Shown piece after piece: positions 21,847 to 32,602 of a stretch of DNA of 64,000 bases (its first letter is position 1; every line of letters starts with the position of its first letter). Source of the DNA: Brachypodium distachyon (lineage: Eukaryota; Streptophyta; Magnoliopsida; Poales; Poaceae); contig NC_016132.3 in assembly GCF_000005505.3 (NCBI RefSeq), positions 16,668,501-16,732,500 of the forward strand, in the 5' to 3' direction. A program made the position numbers and the translations under genes. Under the pieces are notes generated by a model. It saw only the letters and a list, made by a program, of their open reading frames with translations. It was not told the origin of the DNA and did no database searches.

Positions 21847-23401
21847 TGCCCCTAACAATGGAGGCACCATTTCAAATATGCACTCAATACTATTCAGGGC
21901 ACTTTCCAAATATGCCCTAAATTCAATATTGATGCACTATGAAATATGCCCACAAAACAAATGGAAGCAAATTGGAACTGCACCATAAAAACCAATTGGA
22001 TGCACTTTGAAATTTGCCCTTAAACAAATAGGTGCACTTCAGTAACCTGCCCCCAAAATATCACATATAGCAGTATTCAAATAATGTGCCCCAGCATTGC
22101 ATTATCATCCACAATTGTATTTTAAGCAGTTATAAACTACCAGAGTTCCATCCCAAACAGATTCAGCACTTCACTCTTCCCATCATTCAGATTAGGAACT
22201 ACAAAATCAAAAGACTGCTACCAGCAGAAACAACCCAGATCAACTAAAATATCAAAATATTCCACTGCCACTCTCAATGACATTGCTGCACTTGTGCATT
22301 CTGCATTGAGGCATGAGCTTGTGAGTCCTTTTTTGAACTTGATTTGCTCGTAGTCGGATTCGAAATTCTCCTTTTCTTGGCTGGCATTTCTTGTCCAGTT
22401 TGTGAATCTTCATTGTTACTACTTAGTTTGCGAATTAACCTACAGCACATCAACACAATCAAAACCAATCTTAGTAATACAAATGTTTTTGCATTTAACC
22501 GAGACAAATTATACTGAAAAATATGTCTTTGTTATCCAACAGAGAAAACATGTTTTTCTATTTTTTATATCTGAAAACTGAGAACTGAAAACAAAATCAG
22601 AACTGAAATGCTCAATGTATTATTTAAGGCAATTCAGGCCAGCCATTCAATTCCCTGAAAATCAAAATGCGGTGGCCGGTAGTTCAACTGACCAAGATGA
22701 GATCTACTCCTGCGTTCTGTACAACCATATAATAGCGAGCAACATCAATATTACTAGCAAGAGGCATGACATGGGCTAATTAACTTAATGCGTAGTACTA
22801 TCTGTGAGCATTTTAAATATGTATCTGTGATATATGACAGTGGAATGGAAGTTGTTGCAGGAAGCAGATCAGATCAGTACAATATATAAAACCTTGATAG
22901 CATCCAATCTACCTTTGGAAGTTTTTGATGCTGCCGATGCCATGCATGCTAGAACTACAGAAACTACCGGAGAATCCAGTACTAACAGGTCAAAAGTAAA
23001 CACTAAATAAAAGGTCAAAAGTGCAGCAAGCAAGTGGAGTTATTAATCTAACAGATGTATAGCAGTAAACGAATTGTTTGCGCGCAGCATTGCATTTAAT
23101 TAAGGTGATACAGCTGAAAGAAGACCAAAGCCAGTCCAAGACCACTTTAGCCAGTGTTTGTTATAAAATACCCCTAGTCATGGTGATTACACTGACTAAA
23201 ATAGAGAACATTGGCGAAAAATTTCAGAAAAAAATATGGTGGTTGCTGGATGTCACTTACAACTGCAAGAAGATCATCTCTGAGTTGAGAGGCAAGCTCC
23301 TTCTTAATAAAAGTGCAGACAGCACGAACAGCATAGGGGTATGCATCTGGCATCATGTACGAAACAGAATCAGAGAAAAGGCAAAGAACGTCTACTGATC
23401 C
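21847..23401. other. Intergenic with possible stray exons
   Basis: 21850-22050 carries a loose, degenerate repeat of the phrase gaaatatgccc / aaacaaat. On the minus strand, 22274-22440 (acceptor then LIRKLSSNNEDSQTGQE, MPAKKRRISNPTTSKSS, stop) and 23262-23356 (MPDAYPYAVRAVCTFIKKEL, ASQLRDDLLAV, then a donor GTAAGT) look like isolated exons. I cannot assign them to a family. Confidence 0.4.
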
Positions 23402-24484
23402 TTAGGGTCCAGTGGCAACCAATATAGGCCGAGGAGGCCAAGGCATCTTCAGGTTCACAACTTGTCCTTCGTCATACTCATCTGGTAATTGGAATGGAAG
23501 GCTGAAGTCCCCAGTCTCAATGTTCAAAGCGATCAAGTGAGGGTTCAAAATCAAACTGTTTTCTTCTGCTACAGACGATAGTGCGAGATCTTCGACAAAG
23601 TAGCTCTTGTACTGCTCGCATTCCCAGTTTTTAGGGGTTTTCACGAACCTATAAACCCACACTGTAAGAACGCCATCTTCACGGACAAGAAGTGCAAGGC
23701 TCCCATCCCTGATCTTGGCAAGAAGATGCGCTGGTACTTTATCAACCCTTGTCTCAAAAGGAAGTGCAAGCCTTGACAGGGCATGCTCGCCATCTAGACT
23801 GATAGATAGGATGCAATCATTAAAAGATAAGAGATGCCAATGTTCCTCTGCAAGAATTGAAGGACTGCGGATCTGCAATCTAGACTGGGGGAGACGGAAC
23901 CTGACGGGCTGCGAATGCCCCATCCACCTTGCAGGACCGGGACAGAGGTGTGAGCTGCATATCCAAGCACAATCTGTTCCCAGCACAGAGGATGTGCGTC
24001 TGGCAAACAAAGCCATTACCAACCGATCGCCTGTTTTCGTTTGTACTAGTCCGGCAGCCAAAAATGTGTGCAGCACAGGAGGTTCTATGGTTGGAAGATG
24101 TATCTGATCACCATTCATTGGGTTAGCGATGATCATGTCTCCAATTGTTTCATCATACAGCAGGACTTGTCCAAATCTTGTATCCAGAACACGGAACCTT
24201 CCTCTGTCCAGAATCGCATCAAGTGCGACAACAACATGCTCCATGGGGGCGGTGGCTGCTATTTCCACTGTTTCACAATTAACTGCTGCAACAAGTGTCC
24301 GGACTGAGTTCTGTCTTTCATGGCAGTAAGCTCTTGCGAAACCAATGGCTGCAAGCTTCCGGTAAAACCACTTGCAGGTAAATGCCAGGTGCATTATATC
24401 AGACATTGTTGGAAGCCTCAGCACTATGGAGTAAAGTACTTCATCAGGTAAATATTTATCCATTTTGTCCAGAATGCTCAAACC
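23402..24484 (-). CDS. F-box protein (last exon; may be fused to upstream DUF569 exons)
   Basis: The exon opens after a CTGTAG acceptor at 24485 with LSILDK, then MDKYLPDEVLYSIVLRLPTM, SDIMHLAFTCKWFYRKLAAI, a clear F-box (ATG at 24463), followed by a roughly 300-residue F-box-associated region to a TAA at 23404-23402. Read alone from 24463 it is 353 aa. Read from the upstream exons (24620-25738) the phases match and the F-box becomes internal. Compared with the fragment at 21743-21846, one additional T near 23420 changes LVPLDPKDQ-stop to LVATGP-stop, a small lesion at the very end. Confidence 0.85.
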   Translation of the reverse strand, partial: GLSILDKMDKYLPDEVLYSIVLRLPTMSDIMHLAFTCKWFYRKLAAIGFARAYCHERQNSVRTLVAAVNCETVEIAATAPMEHVVVALDAILDRGRFRVLDTRFGQVLLYDETIGDMIIANPMNGDQIHLPTIEPPVLHTFLAAGLVQTKTGDRLVMALFARRTSSVLGTDCAWICSSHLCPGPARWMGHSQPVRFRLPQSRLQIRSPSILAEEHWHLLSFNDCILSISLDGEHALSRLALPFETRVDKVPAHLLAKIRDGSLALLVREDGVLTVWVYRFVKTPKNWECEQYKSYFVEDLALSSVAEENSLILNPHLIALNIETGDFSLPFQLPDEYDEGQVVNLKMPWPPRPILVATGP

Positions 24485-24602
24485 CTACAGAAACATCGCC
24501 AATCGATATAAAATTCATACATGTGCGCAATCCATTTTGTCCGGAATGCTCAAACCCTACAGAAATATCGCCAATCGATATAAAATTCGTACATGTGCGC
24601 AA
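24459..24602. repeat. 72-bp tandem duplication covering a splice acceptor
   Basis: 24459-24530 and 24531-24602 are near-identical (about 3 differences). On the minus strand each copy holds the acceptor ...TTTCTGTAG|GGTTTGAGC and the first bases of the F-box exon. Only the proximal copy leads into the F-box; using the distal acceptor gives a stop after about 13 codons. Confidence 0.92.
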
Positions 24603-24619
24603 ATTCAACTAGTGCTTAC

Positions 24620-25738
24620 CTCTGGCCCTTCTGCGGAGGAAGCGACTGCTAATCTAGGAAGCGGTACAGGCCACGCCATCGATTCAGCACGCCACTCCGG
24701 GTACAGTAGGTGAAGGTGCACTGAAACCACCAAAATAGGAATTGGAAGCACATTAATATCAGAAACAAGAACAGCCATACACATATATATGCTGAAAAGC
24801 TTAGTACAAAAATTACTTGTGCCAGCAATTTGGGGCGTAAGGTGTTGGTTTATGCCCTAACCTGCGGTGTTGGGACTAAGAAGTACTACATCGACACGAT
24901 CATTGCTTGTAGGAAGGTCCACGAGGAGTGGTGTGAGCTGTCCATACTGGCCTCCCCTAACACATATTGCTGCATGTAGAACATCATTATCCTGTTGCAA
25001 GATCATTTGCATTGTAATTACTAGACTGTTTGAGTTCAGTCTGATGTTAGACCAAGCCATTTCATTGATGACGCCATCTAGATCAGCTTTGACGTAACGT
25101 ATAATCTTGGACCCTTCACCCTTCCACTGCACCTTGGTGTGCTTCTGGAGTTGCATAAGCTGTAATCATAGTGCACCATCAGTAGAAATCGCCTCCTGAG
25201 AACTAATCAACCAGTTTGAATCATTCTGGGGCAACGGAACTAAGGTCTAAGAAGCTTACCGAATCAATCCTATCTGCGGTGTGGACAAGCGAGGGTACGA
25301 CCTCCACGCCCCAATGGAGCATGGTGCTCCCGTCGTTTTCCCCAACAACCACATCGGCGTAGCGGTAACTGATGGTGGCGCGGAGGAACCCGCCCAGTCG
25401 ACTTCCGACGAGGAGGTCGCCACCCGTCTGAAGCAACTGCCACGGCATCTCAGGTGGAGCGACCTCATCCACCCGGTCGCCTGGATCACGCGCGGCCTCT
25501 GGTACTTGTCGGCGACGACGTACCGTCCGTAGGCGCCGCGGAGGAGGAAAGCCCGCTCGCCATACGGGTCCGTCAGATGCTCAAGTGCCCACACGGTGTG
25601 TGGCGCTTCGCGCAAGCCCGATAGCTTGATGCCTCTCCCGTCCTCGTCGGCGGCGAGGTACACAGTGCGGCCCCGGTGACCGCTGCAGCGCCAGTGCAGC
25701 CGCACGAAGCGCGCACCCTGGGGCACCACTGCCTGCAT
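24620..25738 (-). pseudogene. DUF569 (fascin/actin-crosslinking-like) exons upstream of the F-box, frameshifted
   Basis: Exon A 25738-25260 begins MQAVVPQGARFVRLHWRCSG, with TVYLAADEDGRG and FLLRGAYGRYVVADKYQRP, the start of a DUF569 domain. The domain continues in another frame: PPEMPWQLLQTGGDLLVGSR, GGFLRATISYRYADVVV, STMLHWGVEVVP. Exons B (25159-24862: IRYVKADLDG, HAAICVRGGQYGQLTPLLVD) and C (24720-24620: VHLHLLYPEWRAESMAWPVP) follow with matching phases 0, 1 and 0. The frame change lies at about 25470-25494, in or near a CGCGCG run; removing two bases or adding one restores the frame. Exon C ends in phase 0, exactly what the F-box exon needs. It could be a real pseudogene, a misassembly, or a separate gene. 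Confidence 0.75.
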
Positions 25739-27989
25739 CTCCACGATGACGACGGACGGAAGTCTGTTGCAATGTTGCTTGGGGCTTGGGGTTCTTCTCT
25801 CAATTCGGTTGGGGGAAGCAGTGAAGGGGAGGAGGAAATGCCCAAGAGAAATTCGGTTGGGGGAAGCCGGGAAGGGGAGGAGGAATCCCCAAGAGAGAGA
25901 GAGAGAGGCGGGCGATTTGGAAGCGGGAGGGAGCCAGCCAGCGCCGAGCCAGGGAGGCAAAAATCTTCTCGAAGTGCGATTTGTGGGTCCCCACAACCTG
26001 GCATTCCGGCGGCCTGGGGCGGTGGGGCCAGCTAAGCCAGCCGCCGCTAAGCCTTGGCACCACCACGGGCCCTTCCGTGGCGTAGGAGGGGCGGCCCATG
26101 GTGGCGTCGCTGGGAGCGACCAAGGGGGGCTTTGATCACTCATGGCTGAAGAAGCAATTAGACTGGTGGAAGCCAACGCCGCCATAAAAGCTTGGTGCGA
26201 GTTTGCAGCGAGAAGGGGGAAGTACCAGTTTTTGGAGCAAGAAGGGGGAAGCTTGGTGCGAGTTTTGGGACTATGGAGAAGCAGGAGGACTGAAGGAGGA
26301 GGAGAGAATTGACGTGTACCACTAGTTTTTCTTTTTTCTTTTTTTTTCTTGTTTAGAGAAGATTAGTCATTTTTTAGGACAACGAATTATACCTTTTTGA
26401 GAACAACAATATGATTTTATTGATTCATAAATTTGATTTTATTTATACAAGGTGGAGGGCGCATCATATGGGTCTTTTACTTTCCTTTTTTCCTGACACC
26501 GGATCTCACCGGCGTGCATGCACCGCAATAAACTCTAACATCATCATTCCGAGAGGATGACAAGAATCTAGTCCGTTGCTCTGTGGATTCCAGCCTCACA
26601 GATGAACTCGAGGAGAATCGGAGTCCGGAACACCATCTTGAAGACAAAACAACACCTCCGCAAGGACCACACCAACTTCCACACGTCTCCTGACGGAATG
26701 AAGCACCACCGGAACGTGGCCGAGGCGAGGAGACCTTATTCCATGCCAACGGCCGCCCTACCAAAGCGATTAGACAGAAAAAACTATAGCTCTCACCGGT
26801 ACATCGTGACCTTCTTACACACACCCTACCGGTGGACGAGGAGAAAGCCGACAATCTCCCGGATGATGCCGGAGATGAAACCCTAGATAGGTTTTCTAAG
26901 GAAGAGAATCGGTGGCCTTGTTTCCGCCACTGGATTTCAATGGCTCTCCATGGACAAAGTATTCTGATTAAATTTAAGAAATTTGGTTGATGGTTTAGTA
27001 GGTGGCACTTTTTTGTTTTTAAAGCGTCCCCTGAAAACCGTTTGTTTTTCTAGTGAGTACATTTTTCAGATGTTCAAATTAACCGCGAAACGAGATGTTC
27101 ATATGCAGGTACAGCGATTTGGCCGATCAGTCCACTCACAACATTTTTTCAGTTAAAAAAAATGCAAGCAAACATGCATGCACGCGCACATTCTAAAATA
27201 TAAAACATGTCTTTCGAATCTTACTTCTCTTTCAAGATATTATAATCACTTCTTTATATAATAAGTGGATGCACCATAATATCTTTCCACCAATATTTTA
27301 TGAAGCTTAATATCCACAAACCACATGATGGCCTACGTGATTACAGTATCTTGTTGATGCATTTTTTTTAATATGATGGAATAGTTACCAGTTTTTTTTG
27401 TTAATGGTTTGAAATTAAAATTCACAAGCAAACGTGATAGGTCTTTGGATCAAAAGTTATTGCCGACTTCGCTCATTTTTTATAGTTGGATCAAAAGCTA
27501 ATGATTCAGTATGGATGCTACATAAGACAATGAACAATATCTTCTCACTGTTGTCATAAATCGATTTGATCCTCAAACACTTGATCGTCGCTTGTAAGTG
27601 ACGAAATCACCACTGGTTTAGCCAAAACACTCCGAGGAGAGAACGTATTAGGTGTTCCTAGCCTCGAGATGTACCCGGTGCTCCAAAAACAAAAGAATAC
27701 TTTCTAAAAAGTTGCAAAAAATGCTGAAAATAAAACAGCACATAGAAAGATCATGATTCTATCATGGCACAGATTTTGAGATTATAATTTGATTCAGAAC
27801 CGAGAATCGAAAAGGATAATTTCTTTGCTTATGACAACAAACACTAAAGAAGCTTAGGTTACCGTTGTGGGTACAGAAAAAAGGAACACCAATAAAGTGA
27901 ATATTTAAATATTAAAACCAATGTGAAATACGGTCGGTTCTAATTCGAGACATCTCATGCTTTATTGCAGAGTGAGCCAATTATAGCTA
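25739..27989. other. Intergenic, transposon debris
   Basis: 25750-25880 and 26185-26270 hold short internal direct repeats (gttgggggaagc..gaaggggaggagg; aagcttggtgcgagtttt). 26480-26900 is retroelement-like but has no intact frame. The remainder is AT-rich without genes. Confidence 0.4.
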
Positions 27990-29025
27990 CTCCCTCCGAT
28001 CCATATTAATTGTCAAAATATTACATGTATCTAAACGGTTTATAGGCAGTGGCGGACCCAGGAACAAATAAAAGAGGGGGCTAACTTATGATACACTCAA
28101 AAAAATTCTAAATGATAATAAAATTGCACTGTACTAAAAGTACTCAATCAACGGCCCAAACACTTCAATTGTCTCTAAAGCAATAAAAGTTAATCTAAGG
28201 ACATTTCAAATGAGAATGACAACATGTAGTAATAAGATTAAAAGTAGAAATACAAAACATACCACTAAGTTCTGACGATGGCTCTGGGTGGCGTCTGAAA
28301 ACATTTATCGCTCAATGCATGCTCGATTATTAAGCTCAATGTGTGCTTGTTTATGCTCTGCACTACTAAAATCTTGTAATCTTGGATAGAATCTCTCCAT
28401 CTAAGTTAAAAATAATCTAGTTAGACCTCGAACAACAAGTATTGATGGTGGATCATGATTCATGAATCACTCAAAATTTCTAATGCAAACACGAACCAAA
28501 AGCGATTAGGAACGGGGTTGGAATCAGCCAATCAGTCCCTGTAGCCAATAAGGGATCCGCCTGCACCTCGTCGTGTGTTGTGCAGACGGCTGCCTGTGGT
28601 TGGGATAGGTGGCTAAGGGATTTGAGGATCTTAGGGCTGGGGTGGCGGCCGGCGGCTTCTGTTTCTTCGTTGCCTGAAAATTGGGAAACAGGGCAGGCGG
28701 GCAGAGAGAAGACAAGGAGCCGCGGGAGTGGGTCGATTAGGCAGATCGATCGACGGAGCGTCGTGATGTGCCTGGGCTGCCCGTGGCGTGGCCTGTACGA
28801 TGTTGGGCTGGAAGAGTGGGGGTGCTACGCTGGGCCTGGATGGATGGGCTATGCAGTCCGGAGTCAAATACATGGGCTAAAAAAATCATATATCTTGTAT
28901 CAACTAGCTGGGCTGGACCCGTGCTACAGCCCGGATAGCACGGGCCGTAGGCCTGTCCCTGTTTGTAGGCATAGATACATTCATATTTGTACAAATTTGG
29001 GACAATTAATATGGATCGGAGAGAG
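27990..29025. mobile_element. Stowaway MITE split by a hAT-like insertion
   Basis: The left half (27990-28046, ctccctccgatccatatta, ...tacatgtatctaaacgg) and right half (28970-29025, ...gggacaattaatatggatcg, gagagag) are the two arms of one Stowaway element flanked by TA. They belong to the same family as the elements at 44042 and 63765. Confidence 0.8.
28047..28961. mobile_element. Non-autonomous hAT-like element, 915 bp
   Basis: It starts CAGTGGCGGACCCAGG and ends ...GGCCTGTCCCTG. An 8-bp target duplication tttatagg (28039-28046) / tttgtagg (28962-28969) has one mismatch. CAGTG...CCCTG ends with 8-bp duplications fit hAT. No transposase frame is present. Confidence 0.7.
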
Positions 29026-32000
29026 TACAATATCTGTTGAGCTGTAACACTGTAACAAACAGTGACTCCTTTTAAGTCTGGATTCTGTCGTCTAATCACT
29101 CCGGCTTGTCCTCTAATCCTGTATAACTCAACATCCAATTACACACGCAATTAGAGCTTAAGAACCTCTTAAATGAAACGTCCATCCTAAATGAGCTAGC
29201 CAATAACGGGCCAATTCGAACAGATCAATTGGTTAAATGGGTTGATCTCTCACATGTATACCAGAACTTTGTTGCAGCATAGTTGGAAGAAATCGGTGCT
29301 AGCACTTGGATATCTGGAGTTTCATGTGCCGCAAATGCAAAAAATCGACCCTTTGTTCCATGAACCGAAAAGAATAGACGGAGAGGACACTAAACATAAT
29401 TTTCAATTTTCAGTCTGAAATATGTTTATGATAAAAACATACTGAGAATAAATAAAACATCTATAGTGTAGTACACCTGAAATGCAATCATCTTAATTTA
29501 GAGTCGTAAATGTTGGTAAATTGTTCTATAAAATTTGATGATGTTACAATTTTCCTTTTGCCCATCTTACTTGCATGCATCCATCCAATATGTTGTATGT
29601 TGTGATGCTTATTGCTCTTAGTAAACTCCACCTGTAGTTAATGCCTTGCATGTACAAAAGAAACAGAAGAATTGATCGAACCACAGGTTTTAATGTTCAA
29701 TTTCCAATTAAAAAAATGCAAGCAAAGATGACCATTTGGTTGATTATAATCACGCATTTTCCGTTGCGTGGGCGGGCCCTCGACCTGAATCAATTAAGCA
29801 GAGTAACGCAACACAGAGAGGCGAGCGCCTGGTCGGCCAAACGGACCGGAGCTCGGCACGACCAGAGGGGTCTAGACAGGTCGTGAAGGAGGGTGCCAAG
29901 CGCGCACGCATTTCCCTTGTTTGCAGATTACATCTGATAGATAAACACGATTCCGACTAAAATACTGATACAGCATACAATTTTACACCTATCCGATCGA
30001 TATACTGCGTTGCGTTGCGCACGATGCTTAATAGGTCGATTCCCTTGAAAAAAGCAATTAATAGAACTCTTTTTTTTTTTGAACCGATAGATCGGCGACT
30101 TGGCGATACACCAAAGAACGAACGAACAAACAAACATGGAAGAACGATACAACATGGAAGACTTGACTTGGCGTCATGAAGTTATCTTTTGTTTTAGAAC
30201 GACCTTTTTTTTCCTAAAAAAAGATCAACCATTTTTTTAAGGTAACAACCTTTTTTTATAGCGGGATTTAGGGGAACAACCTGTGTTATCTGCAATCGAA
30301 AGTGTGTATTTCAGTCAAATGGGCCATCGCTGGAAAGGCCTACACGTACGACTTAACACCCCAGAATGAGCCTAGTGGGCCCGCATATATTTCCGCAAAA
30401 TGCAGCCCATCTTTAGACCGCCCGTGTGTTTCATGAGATGCGTCGGAGTAGTATGGGGAAAAAAATGTTTTTTCTGGTGTGAGGATCAACAAAAAAGATT
30501 CTCGAAAAGGAGGGTGAACAAAACAATGGACATGATCGGTCATGTGTTTCACAGTGTTTTGGTACCAAAGCATGCTTCACGAGAGTTCGTCCTGTTTTGT
30601 AGACGCTAGTGCATGTTTTTCTTGGCTACAGCGTTCGCTCGTGAGTAGTCAGTCACACGTTGTACGTACGCATGGTTTGTTTTTTCTTCTCCCTGTTCCG
30701 ACTCCCTTCGCATTCTATTCCAGTGAAACTTCTTCGCTGCCACGAGACTGTTTACACTTTTCATGCATACACAGACGAGGCTGTCCGTCCGGCCGGCTCG
30801 ATCTCTCTCGCACGTGAGACCTGACCGATCGACCCAATGAATAGTCCACCGTGCATACGCGCGATTTTCTAATGTATCCGTTTTTAAAAAATGTTTAGAT
30901 ACATGTAATATTTCGACAACAATTTAGAATCGGAGAGAGCGGGTAGCTAGCGCCCAACGCCAATTTGGCAGCTACCACGTAAAAACGTACGTGCGTACGT
31001 ACAAGACTGTGGTACACCTTTTCTTACTGCAGATCGTGGATGGATGAAAGCGTGATGTGTTTTCTCTGTAAAGAAACGGAGGATTCCTTTGTTGGGTGAC
31101 GCGCGCCGGCCCATGGCGGCATGTCTCTCCGGGCCGGTACGTATGTACAAGCAACGTTAACGCGCACATGGCGTCGCTGCACGCCGTACGTGAATAAGCT
31201 AAAAGCGATCGTCGACGGGTCACTTCAGCCCTCTCTGCTTTTCCAGTCAACTTTCAACCACACCGATCCCCGACACCGGAGGGCCCGCCGGCACCGTCTG
31301 ATCAAGTAATCAGGTACGTATCTTTTGTCACATCACCTGAGGGCTGGAGAGGGAGGTGTCACCGCCTGAAGAACTCGATCCATCGGCCATTTGGCCGGAT
31401 CGGAGCTCAGAGTGGCACAGTGCATGCATGCATGCATGCACGATCGATGAACCTTTGAAGCCATCATGCATGCATGGCCTCGCCCGGCTGCTGCGCATCA
31501 CACGAACGAGCCCTTCACACCTGATCTGATCGTGCCGTCCCTGTAGAGATCGGGCGATCCACATGCGCGCCGATCTGTCTTTGGAAAATTCAGGGGAGGA
31601 GAGGAGGGGGTACACTTGCTGGCTTGCTGCATGCGTCTCTAGCTAGTTAGTAAATGCTTTGCTCCAAAAAATCCACTGCTGTTCCTGTTCCTGTACGTAC
31701 ATGTCTCCCGTGTCTGACCGATTCTACTAGTAGCTACATGGTGCATTTACTAGCTCGATCTCCATGCACATGCATGCACGTACTTATGGAACGTATCACT
31801 TCACAAACAGTTCTATCTTAGCTACTCCACTAGTCTTCTCGTTGTGGCAACGTTTAATCATCTTCGATCAACGAGTCTGCTGACTTAGTGCTGACTTCTG
31901 ACCAAACCAACTAGTAGTACATGCATGCATGAATTAACCGCCTCACGTGCACGCTCCCACCAAAACACCAGTCATAATTCGGAGATGCAGTATGTGCATG

Positions 32001-32602
32001 CGGTGCCGCCCAAGCCACTAGTAGTGCTAGACGGAATTAACCAAGGGCCGGCCTATGCACGGCTACGCTCAGCCGATCGGCCCACAGTCCCACACAACAC
32101 AAGCACAATCAAACGATCCGTGCGTAGCGTGATGACCGATCGGTCGATTTGTGAATGAGCTCGTATATGGTTCTTTCTTCTTTGGAACTTCGGATGTTTT
32201 CCGGCTGTGCGGCGTTTCTCTGCCGCTGAGCAGCGGGTCCGGCCCGGCCCGGGAGGATCGATCGAGAGAGGTGGGCATTGGCAACAGCCGATTTCCATTC
32301 CTGATTTCCCCGACACCGCACGCACGCACGCACTGTTTTCTCCCCTAGCTCTCTTCTGCAAACCCGTACGGGCGCATGCAGGCCCCAGTCCCGTCACATC
32401 AGATACTCCCCTCCGTCCCCACCGCCCACATTAATAAGCACGCTCTGCTTCTTGTTCTCCCCTCGAACCCTCTTCGCTCTCCCGAACACCGAAAGCCCGA
32501 GCCGGCCTCAAAAAGCGAAACCCCCTCCCCCGTGCGCGCGTGTCAAGGACTCAAGGCAGGCAGAGCACGTACCACGAAAGCAAGAAAAGCCAGCCGTCAG
32601 CC
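29026..32602. other. Intergenic and promoter region of the LRR gene
   Basis: No gene is supported. 30871-30939 is another degraded Stowaway (atgtatccgtttttaaaaaa, ...gacaacaatttagaatcgga, gagag). 31400-32000 is unusually rich in CATGCA(TG) motifs. A poly(T) run lies at about 30069-30080. Confidence 0.4.
31421..31476. promoter_or_regulatory. Cluster of RY (CATGCA) motifs
   Basis: tgcatgcatgcatgcatgca at 31421-31440 and catgcatgcatgg at 31465-31477; further CATGCA copies at about 31629, 31765, 31772 and 31921-31931. RY repeats are targets of B3 factors (ABI3/FUS3/LEC2 type). They lie about 0.7-1.2 kb upstream of the LRR gene. Function is inference. Confidence 0.4.

Noticed and set aside
25739..26185. 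N-terminal extension of the DUF569 exon
   Set aside because: Frame is open upstream but composition is low-complexity with direct DNA repeats; the domain starts at the ATG at 25738.
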